Source: Gari tellinella
Lineage: Eukaryota; Mollusca; Bivalvia; Cardiida; Psammobiidae
DNA length: 64,000 bases
Direction: 5' to 3'
Assembly: GCA_922989275.2 (NCBI GenBank)
Contig: OV277861.1
Span: forward strand, 45,795,623-45,859,622
The position numbers and the translations under genes were made by a program. The first letter of the stretch is position 1. Each line of letters begins with the position of its first letter. Under the pieces are notes generated by a model. It did not search any database. It was not told the DNA's origin and saw nothing but the letters and a program-made list of their open reading frames with translations. Positions 32,901-44,900 of this stretch are shown one piece after another.

Positions 32901-35900
32901 TAGACGGCACCTGAGATAAACAAAATGTACGCTCAATTTACCCCGACTTTCTGTTATGAAAACTGGTAAAAATAACTGGGCTCAGACACTAATTGGTGCA
33001 TAACCCAAAGCCCTAGATAAAAGGGAGTTAACTGAATGAATTCAACCTTTTCTTCTTCAGATCAGCATCAAATCCTATGGTATCACTACACATTAGAATC
33101 GTCTCTTCGAGACGATTCTAATGAGTAGTGACACCATAGGGTTTAATGCAGAAATAGAGATTTTAGTTTTTGAAATAGGCCACTTATCTGGAGCCCTGAG
33201 ATTACCTAGATAATATTTTCTCATTTATCTTATGGCATATTGATAGGGGTCTGTAATGTTTGTCAATGAGTGTATATAGGACAGGCTAAAAGAGCACAAG
33301 CTAGTAATGTAGGGGTTACTTATTTTGAAAGTAACAAAAACCAATAATTCCCAACTCAAATCATTGACTTTCCCCTTGTTTATGCAAAGACTGATTAAAT
33401 GGTGAAGAATGCTCAACATACAGTCGAACTTCGATATCTCAAACTCGCTTAACTTGAACTAACCGATATTTCGACACATGAATTAAATTATTTCATGTTC
33501 GGTTAAGTCGAACATACCCGTATTCAAAGTTAAAACGTGGCTTAGTCACATTTTAACTATGAACTACGGGTATGTTCGACATTACTGAGTTGGAAATATC
33601 GTAGTTCGACTGTAATTTATGTTTGACTTTATTTAAAAATTACAATAAAACCTCTCTATTGTGACCACTTAATTGTATGAATAATAGGTACATGTATTTA
33701 AGAAAGGTGACTGTTTAAAGCAAGGTGACAGTAAAACAGAAAGCTCCTTTACGTTAGGCTTAGCATTCCTTTCTTCTTTTTTAGAATGGTTGTAATAGAG
33801 AGATTTTACTGTAACTAATTAACATACCAATAACGATCATGGTGATTGGTATAGCCAGCAGCAGGCCAAGCATGATGGTACAGCCAACTGAAAGAAAACA
33901 CAGTACAATACAATCTCATGCATGATAAATAAAACATATATATTACCCGTTACCACTTAGCCCGTTTCTAGTTTTGAAAACAAGTTACCACTTAAAACAA
34001 TATGAAGCATTCTGCTCAATTTTCAGCCTGCTTAACCCTTTCCCTTATAGAAGCCACTTTTAGCGCATTCATTTTATTCATCCACCAAAGAAAATAGTTC
34101 CATTTTATACTGCCATGAATATGAACTATAAGAAATATTTTCTATATACTAGCAGAAAGTAACTTAAAGTAAGCTGAAAGTAAAGCAGAATGTGCCCTAG
34201 GGCACATTCTGCTTTACTTTCAGCTTACTTTAATAAGTCACATATGTTAAATACTAGAAACAGACTATTGGTTAAAGGGTTAAAGTTCTCATCTATGAAT
34301 GTACTGAAAATGCGTATTATATTTCATGTTCAGGATTTCATAGCTTGGGACTATTTTCTTAATGTATGAATGATTTACTGAGTAAGAAGGTGCTTGTTTA
34401 TGTAATAGTGGCCTAACCCTTCACCTCATACCCTGTTTCTAGTCTTGGAGATCAGTGACCATTTAAAGCAAATCGGTGACCATTTAAAGCAGGTTGAAAG
34501 TAATGCAGAATGTGCCTTATGGCACATTCTGCTTTACTTTCAGCCTGCTATAAGCTACCATCTGCAAGAATATTGTAAATATTTCTTAAGATACATATTC
34601 ATGACTGTACAAACTATTTTCTTCAGTGAAGGAATATATTAAATGCATTTAAAGCCGCTTCTATGGGGAAAGGGTTAAACGAAATTAAATGCAAAAATGA
34701 CATCTTCAAAACAATTCTGACAATTTATTTGGATATGTTTGGCAAACAGCATGGAGCCTGATCAGATGCCAATAATTTCAGCATAAACACATCTATTGGG
34801 AAATAATAATATATTTTCCACTGATATCCTTTAAAACTGTTGTTCTTATTTAGCTTCAGCAACAACAAAACTATCAGCAGTTATTTACTTGTCAAATTAA
34901 TGGCAAACACAGACATTAACATTCAAAATAAACTTATGTGACGGAAATGGACGGTATACAAACACTTCTACAGTCTGACTGCGGGAAGCGGCTTTTATAG
35001 CCAGATTGTTTAACCCATTACCTCTTAGCCTATTTCTAGCTTTGAAAACAGGTGACCACTTAAAGCAGGTTGAAAGTAAAGCAGAATGTGCCTTAAGGCA
35101 CATTCTGCTTTACTTTCAGCCTGCTTTAAGCTACCATCTGCTAAGATATAGAAACTATTTCTTCTGGTACATATTCTTGGCTGTATAAATTGGAACTATT
35201 TTCTTCAGTGGAGGAATAAATAGAGGCGTAAAAAGGCGTTTTTAAGAGGTAATGGGTTAAGCATTTGTCTCGGTTGCGAAGTTAAGCAACATTCTGCGCG
35301 GTCAGTACCTGGATGTGTACCCTTCGCCCGGTACATATGTTACAATTTGGTGGCAGCGGTGGGATATGGGATGACAACACCATCATCCCCAGATCCATGT
35401 CGCATTGTCTCTGCCCTTAGGACTGCCATGTGAGCAGGGTGATTTCGGGGCAAAGTCAAGAGAAAAGGGGTGGAAGCCAGATTGTCTAAGCGTTTGTCTC
35501 GATTGCGAAGTTAAGTAACATTTTGTGCGCTCAGTACCTGAATGGGTGACCGGCAGGGTATACTGTTGGCCCTGTTCATGTTACACTTACTTGTGCTGCA
35601 GAGAATGAAGAGAAACTTTTTACAGAAGTCAACATTGCCCTCAGAACCATCCTTGGCTGCTTTCATACGACCATACAGAGACTCATAGGAGGGCGGAGGT
35701 GCTAGAAATGAAAAGTGTTATGGATTAATGAATCATGTAACAAAATTATGCAACAATAGCACAACTATGACATTTAAACGAGTTATGAAATAGGCATGAA
35801 AATAGTCTTTAAAATAAACTAAGATATCATAAGATGAACTTTTCAGATTTACTTAATTTCTTGAAGAATGATATTGATCCCCATAAAAATCAGAGAGAAC

Positions 35901-38900
35901 CTACACTGATATAAGTTCAAACAGATCTGTCTATAGAAACACGAACCTCTCTATAAGGACAACTAAATTGTGATAATTTTTAAGTGTTTATGACAGGTGA
36001 CTTCTTAAAGCAAGGTGAAAGCAAAACAGAAAGCTCCTTTAGGAACTATCTGTTTTACTGTTACCTCCTTGCTATAACCCTTTACCTCATAACTAAACCT
36101 GTTGCTTGTATTGAAGACAGGTGACTACTTAAAGCAGGTTGAAAATAAAGCAGAATGAGCCAGAAGGTGAATTCTACTCTGCCATCTGCTAGGATATAGA
36201 AAATATTTCATTTGGTACATGTTTGTTACTTTACAAATTAGAAATATTTTTTAAATGCGCTAAAAGGCGCTTCTATCGGGGAAAGGATTAAGACGTCCCT
36301 TGTCTTTTATACTATCAATAAGCCTTCTTTTTAGTGGTTGTAATAGAGAGGTTCTACTGTATATATATGAATGCACCATATAATGTTACATTTGTTACTG
36401 ACAGTTTAATGGGCTTTGACTAGCTAGGCATGAATACCTAATTCCTAGAAAATATAAATTAATAAGAACTACAAACCACAAAGTTTAAGTTATTTATGAT
36501 CAAACTGAAACACAAACTGGTAAAATCTGAGAATTGCTAAGTACTTATTTTGCTAAATTCTCTTCACTGGTCTGAACCTTACCCATTTACTCCATTTAAA
36601 CACATTTTAATACATTAAATTTAGATCAGGCTAGTATGGGGTAATGGGTTAAGCAGTAACTTTTCTTAAGCGATTGTTTTTGTGATTATTTCTCTTTTTG
36701 AGTAGCTAATTATGTACTAAACGTCCACACATTTTACTGTAAAATGTAGCACGTTCAATACCTGTAAATAATAGTTATAACAGGCCGAGGGCTCCAGATA
36801 AGGGGAGTATTCCAAAAACTAAAATCTGCATTAAACCCTATGGTGTCACTACTCATTAGAATCATCTCGAAAAGACGATTCTAATGAGTAGTAACACCAT
36901 AGATTTTAGTGCTGAAATGAGTGAGAAAATAGAGGATTTGTTCAGTTTAATCCCCCTTATCTGGAGCCCTGAGTTATAACTGATCATACTGATAGCATAC
37001 TACAGTGTTCCCTCTCTACAACAACACCCACTGAGAGACAAGGATTGTGTAAGTTTTTTTAAAGGAGTTGTTAAAGGGAGGGAAAATCACTACTCTTAGA
37101 GTGCTGAGCATGACTTGGCCTACATTGCAGTTTTAACCCAGATCAGACACCGTGTAACATGATGTCTGATCTATAAAGTTCAGATTGTGTGTCACTCATC
37201 TTTATGTTTCCTTTGTCCAAATGTCTAATACGTGTATAGATCGAGCCCACTCTGAAATATAACCCTTATTATACAAACACTACAGGCTTCCCTATTATCT
37301 GAGATTAGAGGGCTTTTAACTCTTGCTAATGTCTAAAATAAACACAGACCTTATCTTCTTTTAAAATATTATTTCAACAATGCTATGTAATGAATCATTG
37401 ATACAGGAAAAACCTTCTGTAATGACCATGATACAGGGAAAAACTGCAATAATGACCAAAAAACAGTGAAAACTTCCTATAATTACCATGTGAAAAACTG
37501 CAATAATGATCAAGAAACAGTGAAAACTTCCTATAATGACCATGTCAAAAAACTGCAATAATGATCAAGAAACAGTGAAAACTTCCTATAATGACCATGT
37601 GAAAAACTTCAATATAATGATCAAGAAACAGTGAAAACTTCCTATAATGACCATGTCAAAAAACTGCAATAATGACCAAGAAACAGTGAAAAACTTCCTA
37701 TAATGACCATGTGAAAAACTGCAATAATGATCAAGAAACAGTGAAAACTTCCTATAATAACCATGTCAAAAACTGCAATAATGATCAAGAAACAGTGAAA
37801 ACTTCCTATAATGACCATGTCAAAAACTGCAATAATGATCAAGAAACAGTGAAAACTTCCTATAATGACCACGTGAAAAACTGCAATAATGATCAAGAAA
37901 CAGTGAAAACTTCCTATAATGACCATGTGAAAAACTGCAATAATGATCAAGAAACAGTGAAAACTTCCTATAATGACCACGTGAAAAACTGCAATAATGA
38001 TCAAGAAACAGTGAAAACTTCCTATAATGACCATGTGAAAAACTGCAATAATGATCAAGAAACAGTGAAAACTTCCTATAATGACCACGTGAAAAACTGC
38101 AATAATGATCAAGAAACAGTGAAAACTTCCTATAATAACCATGTCAAAAACTGCAATAATGATCAAGAAACAGTGAAAACTTCCTATAATGACCACGTGA
38201 AAAACTGCAATAATGACCAAGAAACAGTGAAAACTTCCTATAATAACCATGTCAAAAACTGCAATAATGATCAAGAAACAGTGAAAACTTCCTATAATGA
38301 TCATGTGAAAAACTGCAATAATGACCAAGAAACAGTGAAAACTTCCTATAATGACCACGTGAAAAACTGCAATAATGACCAAGAAACAGTGAAAACTTTC
38401 TAAAATGACCACGTGAAAAACTGTAATAATGACCAAGAAACAGTGAAAACTTCCTATATTATTATGAACATGTGAAAAACAGTAAAAACTTCCTATACCC
38501 AATGACCATATGCATGTGAAAAACTGCAATAATGATCAAGAAACAGTGAAAACTTCCTATAATGACCATGTGAAAAACTGCAATAATGATCAAGAAACAG
38601 TAAAAACTTCCTATACCCAATGACCATATGCATGTGAAAAACTGCAATTGACTAAGAGACAGTGAAACTTACTATAATGATAATGTGAAAACCTGCTATA
38701 ATGACCATGACCAGTGAAATATTCCTATAAGGACCATGTGAAAAACTGCAATAATGATGAAGAAACAGTGAAAACTTACTAAAATGACCATGTGAAAAAC
38801 TGTAATAATGACCAAGAAACGGTGAAAACTTCCTATATTATTATGACCAGGTGAAAACCAGTAAAAACTTCCTATACCCAATGACCATATGCATGTGAAA

Positions 38901-41900
38901 AACTGCAATTGACTAAGAGACAGTGAAAACTTACTATAATGATAATGTGAAAACCTGCTATAATGACCATGACCAGTGAAATATTCCTATAAGGACCATG
39001 GGAAATCCTGCTATAATGACCAAGAAACAGTGAAAACTTCCTATAATCATTATACCGGTAATGACCATGTGAAAAACTGCAATAATGACTAAGAATCAGT
39101 GAAAACTTCCTCTAATGACCATGTGAAAACCTGCAACAATGACTAAGATACAATAAAACTTACTATAATGACCATGAGCAGTGAAAAACCTGCTATAATG
39201 ACCATGATGCAGTGAAAGCCTGCTACAATGATCACTCAAAATAATGCCTTTTAACTCATTTGGTCTATGACAAAACGTCGACAGACAAAACGCCGACACG
39301 ACAAAACGCTGATACGACATAACACCCATACGACGACTTGTCGTGTCGATCTTTTGTCGCATTTTTACCACAGAGATTAGAGAGAACGCTATTCTCCGTG
39401 ACGAAATGCATACATTGCCAAAGAAAAAAGACTTGGCCAAAAACAAAAGAATTAAGCCAATCGTTGAGCAACTAGACTTTTGTCAAAATCTTTTTATGCA
39501 ATGTTTCAAAGTTGTAAACGTGTAAAGCACTTCCGATTATTCGGATGAATTTATTATTATCGTGTGACTGCACGAATTGTATATATATATACAAAGATTA
39601 TTTTCAGGTAAATAAACTTTGTCGATGTTTGTCGGTCTTTTTGTTGATCATTTTTGTCGATATTTCGTCATGTCAGCGGTTTGTCTTGTCGGTGATATGC
39701 CGTGTCAGCGTTTTGTCTGTCGACGTTTTGTCGTGCTCCCAACTCATTGAGCCCTAGTGACACATACATGCATCTTTCAACAAAACTGTACCTTTGAAGA
39801 GTACACTTGTCCTATATGCAAACAGTGAAGTCCCTGATCAGGGTCTTCACTGTTTGTCATTTTGTAAAATATTATGAAAAACAACCCTAAATATTTGAAA
39901 ATGGACCAGCCTTTATTGCAAACTCGACTTGTCCATTGTAAGTTTCAGGGGATAATGAGTTAAGTGTGAAGACAAGTGGCTGCTAAAAGCAAGATAACAG
40001 TACAACAGTAAGCTCCTTAATAAGCTTCCTGCTTAACTATCATCTTGCTTTATCCCTTTCACTCTTAATGACACCATAAAGCGCGTTTGGAAACAGTTTG
40101 GGTCCTGATCAGAACCCATGGCAACAGTTTGACACTCTTATCGATATTTATTAAGTCAAACAACCTTAACTCTTTCCTCCCTGAAACTTTAAATGGACAA
40201 TTCCAGTTTCAATTTTTGTCTAGTCCATTTCTGACTTTTAAGAGATGTTTTGTCAATTTTGGCATTACTGACAAACAGTGAAGACCCTGATCAGAGGGCT
40301 CCTTTCGGAGCCCTCTGATCTGGGCCTTCACTGTTTGCACAGGACAAGTGTATTATTCACATGTACACTGTTTGAAAAGACGCCTATATGCAGCACTAGG
40401 GCTCAAAGGGTTAAATCTAATTTTGAAATGTGTCTTGCAGACAACAATACTGAGGCAGACGACAATAAAGCGGTGAAGGGGAAAGAATCTCCCCAATAAT
40501 TTGATCATGAAAGGGTTAAGCTAGCATCTGTATTAACCCTTTCCCCCATAGAAGCGACTTTTAGCATATTTAATTTATTCCTTCGCTGAAGAAAATAGTT
40601 CCAGTTTATACCCTCATGAACAATAACCATTACACATATTTTATATAGCCTAGCAGATTTTAGCTTAAAGCAGGCTGAAAGTAAAGCAGAATGTGCCTTA
40701 AGGCACATTCTGCTTTACTTTCAACCTGCTTTAAGTAATCACCTGTTTTTCAAAACTAGAAACAAGCCATGAGGTAAAGGGTTAATCCTAATGAAAAGAG
40801 TAGATTTTCAAGTTGAAGTAATGTTAGAATATCTTAACCCTTTCCCACATAGCCTGTTTCTAGTAGTGAAAATAGGTGTCCACTTAAAGCAGGTTGAAAG
40901 TAAAGCAGAATGCGCCTCAAGCCTGCTTTAAGCTATAATCTGCTAGAATATAGAAACTATTTTGTATGATACATATCTATGAATGTATAAATTTTCTTCA
41001 GTCAAGGAATAAACTTAATGGGCTTAAAGCCACTTCTATGGGAGAAAGAGTTATGGTTATAGAGCAAAATATTACCTCACATTTATAATAGACTTACCCA
41101 TATCACTTTGGGGTGCAGTGGCAGAGTATGTGGGTGGGGGTCCCTGGGACATGACCCCTTGGTCGGCCTGATCATATCCAGGTGGTGGGTCTTGCAGACC
41201 AACCTCCTACAATAGAAACATACAAATATGTTGACATTTTAGGGTTCACTTTTGAAATATTTGTCAAAATGACAATTAAACAGTGTAGACCCTGGTCAGA
41301 GGGCTCTTTAAGGAGCCCTCTTATCAGGGTCTACACTGTTTGCATAGGACAAATGCACTCCTTACAGGTATGCTGCTTGCAACTGATGCATAAATGCGTG
41401 ACTAGGGTTCAAAGAGTTAAACAAAGAGCCATGGATGTCTTTTTAAGACGGATACATGCTTGACCCATTAATCCATAGCCTAGTTGGCCACTAAAGCAGG
41501 TTGAAAGTAAAGCAGAATGTGCCTTTACCCATTAAATCATAAGCAATAAACAATTATCAATGCTTATCTCAATACAAGCTAGTGGATTAAAGTGTGTCAA
41601 AATGAGTCAGTATGAGAATATTGTGCAAGGAGTCAAGATTCAATATGAGTCAGTATGGCTTAATGGGTTAAGATATATAACCCATTACCCAATAGTCTTT
41701 TTCTAGTATTCAAGATAGTTGACCACTTAAAGCAGGTTGAAAGTAAAGCAGAATGTGCCTTAAGGCACATTCTGCTTTACTTTCAGCCTGCTTTAAGCTA
41801 CCATCTGCTAGAATATAGAAACTGTTTCTTAATTATGACACATATTCATGATTGTAAAAATTGGAACTATTTTGTTCAGTGCAGGAATAAATTATAGGCG

Positions 41901-44900
41901 TAAAAACGTGTATCTATGAAGAAATGGGTTAATGCAGCATAAAAGTCATGCGGCAAAAATGAAAATGAATCTTAAGAAAATCTCTAACAAAATTGAGTCT
42001 ATCATACTAGGTGACAAATCATTATAGAGACATTCACAACAGCTACATTCTTCATGCATCATAAAGGCAATACATGTAGAAATTAAGCTCCCAAAGTAAG
42101 ATTTTTGTTTAAACTTTCAGCATGCTATATAAGCACCTTTTGAACTCATTTTGTGAGGCATTAGGCATATGTCTGTCTTTCATTCATAACCCTTTACCCA
42201 GTAGCATGTTTCAAGCTTTGAAGACAGGCAAGCACTTAAAGCATGTTGAAAGTAAAGCAGAATGTGCCTTAAGGCACATTCTGCTTTACTTTCAACCTGC
42301 TTTAAGTGGTCAGCTATCTTCAATACTAGAAACAGGCTTTACTTTCAGCCTGCTTTTAGCTACCATCTGCTAGTACATGTAGAAAATATAGAAAATATTT
42401 ATTTTGATACATATTCATGACTGTATAAATTGGAACTATTTTATTGAGCGAAGGAATAACTTAAAAGCGCTAAAAGGTGCTTTTATGGGGAAATTGGGTA
42501 AAAGGACAGGTGACTGATTAAAGTCTGGTCAAAGTAATGCAAAGCACACAATTACATATTAGCTGCATTATGCTGTCTCCTGTTCTACAAACTTCAAATT
42601 GTTTTATTAAAGGTCATTGATTATAGTTTAATTGCAAATCCACTGTTACCTCATGCACGCCTTAAATAGGGGCCCTCTGATCTGGATCTACTCTAAACTG
42701 TTTGCATATAGGACTAATGTACTCCTCATAGGTACATTATTTGTCATTCTAACACACCTCGCCCACACCCCTATATAAGCGAAGAAGGACCGTCTCAGTG
42801 TACGAATTTTCAGTAGAACACTCACGCGCTAAACGTTCTAACGTGACGTCTGCATTTGGCTTCGAAAATGCGTACGCCAAGAAATGTAGCATCGTTGCTT
42901 CCGTGCAAATTAAGGTTAAATTATGTGTTAGAATCAAAATAATAAATTAATACCAGTGTTTTATCTAACAGTCGAACACGGGTAATCGTTGAGATGCTTG
43001 TAATTAAACCACTCGGCCTAAAGGCCTCGTGATTAAATTACTACGCATCTCAACTCCTACCAGTGTTCGATTGCATGATAAAACACTGGTATGAATTTAT
43101 TATTTCTTAATTCAACAATGAGGATACGGTACTCCTCGCTAGGGTTCAATGAGAAAAGTCTCTAGGCTTTCTGGCTTATGGCTTGTGTGGTAGTTTAACG
43201 CTTTTTCAACTAATATGATATACAGTCAAACTTCGATATCTCGGTTTAATCGAACATACCCGTATTTCAAAGTTAAAACGTGGCTTAGCCACGTTTTAAC
43301 TTTGAAATATGTGTATGTTCGACCTAAACGAGCAATGAAACAATGCAGTTCATGTGTCGAACTATCGGATAGTTTGAGTTAAGCAAGTTCGAGATATCGA
43401 AGTTTGACTGTATACAACCCTTCTCCTACCAAATCATCTGCTCTAAAAATTAAAGTTTGCCATGTTTTTTTTTAATTATAATATTATTCATTTTTTATAT
43501 GAATGAAACCAATGGTGAGAGTCAATCTGTTGGGATCTGAAGCTAATTGACTCACGCTCTGATCTAGATTTAAAGTAAATGTAGTTGTAAATACCTGTCA
43601 AATCATGATCAACAGGAAAAGGCGTTAGAAGGTATTTAGGGCGTTCAGCCCATTGGGTTCATTCTAGATGTACAAATAATGTTTATTTTAAGTAATATCA
43701 TTATCATTCACAAAAATTCCACAAAAGGAAAATTTATCCTACGCATTCAATACTAGACAGTCGGGTAGGCGTTATATCCGTCTATTGTGACCTATGTCAT
43801 TTAAAGCTCTGTGTTTCTTACAGCTTTATACCAGTAAACTCAATACAGTCAAACATGTCTTAAGCAGCCACTAAACAAGAAAATGAAAAAGCAGTCTTAA
43901 ATCTATTACAGGTGGCAGCTTAATGCAGGATAAAAGTAAAGCAGAAAGCTCCTATAGGAGCTTTCTGCTTTACTTTTATCCTGCATTAAGCTGTCACTAA
44001 ACTTTGGGAGATATACTTGTTATCCTCAAAGAATGGTCGCTTAAACAAGTTAACCTATATTCACTTTTTATTGGAAAATACGGAGTTCGGAGTTCACTTA
44101 ATAGCTCAGTCAGTACATTGAATTTTCGCCTCGGTGAAGTTTTAGCTCACCCTGTTTGTGAGAACTGCAATGTCGTTTTTCCAATTGGATTACGGTAATA
44201 ATACCATTATACATGTTATAATAGTTAACTCCTTTGAAGCTCAGTATACAATTTAGTGTCTGGGTCAAAACGCCACCTGCTTATTAAAATTGACTCTTTC
44301 TTTTTTACGCTTTAATAAGATGTCTAGCATATATATGGTACCCATATTTCAAAAGATTCTTAATAATGGGTCATCCTATCCTTTGTGGCAACAGATTTTA
44401 TTTCTTATGATTTTACTTTGCCCTTAACCCATAACGAGATAAATACGCCTTTTTATGCCTTTGATATATTTCTCCACTGAAGAAAGTTGTTCCAATTTAT
44501 GTCATGAATACGTATTATAAAAAATATTTTCTATATCCTAGCAGATGATAACTTTAAGCAGGCTAAAAGTAAAGTAGAATGTGCCTTTAGGTAAATTCTG
44601 CTTTACTTTTAGCAGCTGCTTTAAGTGGTCACCTATTTTCAAAACTAAAAACAGGCTATAGGGGGTAATTAACAGTATTTCAGTCATATCAGAAGTCGTC
44701 CAGCTAATTACAGGTGGAGAAATACCCCAGGAGTCCTTTATGCACTGTTTCAGGCACAAATTGGCAACTGGGTAGAACCTACCCACAGCAAGTCAGCTGG
44801 AGGGCTTACCGACTTGAAAAATTTGAATGCCAAGATTGGGATTCAAACCCACAGCTGTGAGGAGCTCAGTGATAGTGAGTCTCGGTGACTATACCACTAG

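Larger units (their letters stand above)
34937..35585 (+). mobile_element. 5S-bearing (Cassandra-like) TRIM, interrupted by a MITE
   Basis: The interior at about 35348-35365 has the same tRNA-Leu-type primer-binding site, TGGTGGCAGCGGTGGGAT. Both flanks carry related sequence ending ATGTTACA that matches the 3' half of 5S rRNA: GAAGTTAAGCAACATT ... CAGTACCTGGATG on the left, GAAGTTAAGTAACATT ... AGTACCTGAATGGGTGACC on the right, covering box A and box C of the 5S internal promoter. Right end 35585 is firm. Left end is placed at TGTGAC (34937) because CTTA flanks both ends (34933-34936, 35586-35589); a shorter left LTR starting near 34997 is possible. A hairpin MITE splits the left LTR (35009-35260). 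Confidence 0.65.

Noticed and set aside
35261..35580. Functional 5S rRNA genes
   Set aside because: Only the 3' half of 5S is matched, both copies are diverged, and they sit in LTR-like flanks with a primer-binding site between them.
37642..38529. 295-codon minus-strand ORF and the 230-codon plus-strand ORF over the same DNA
   Set aside because: Both are the 54-bp minisatellite read in a stop-free frame; no domain, no splice or promoter support, and the array lies inside an intron.
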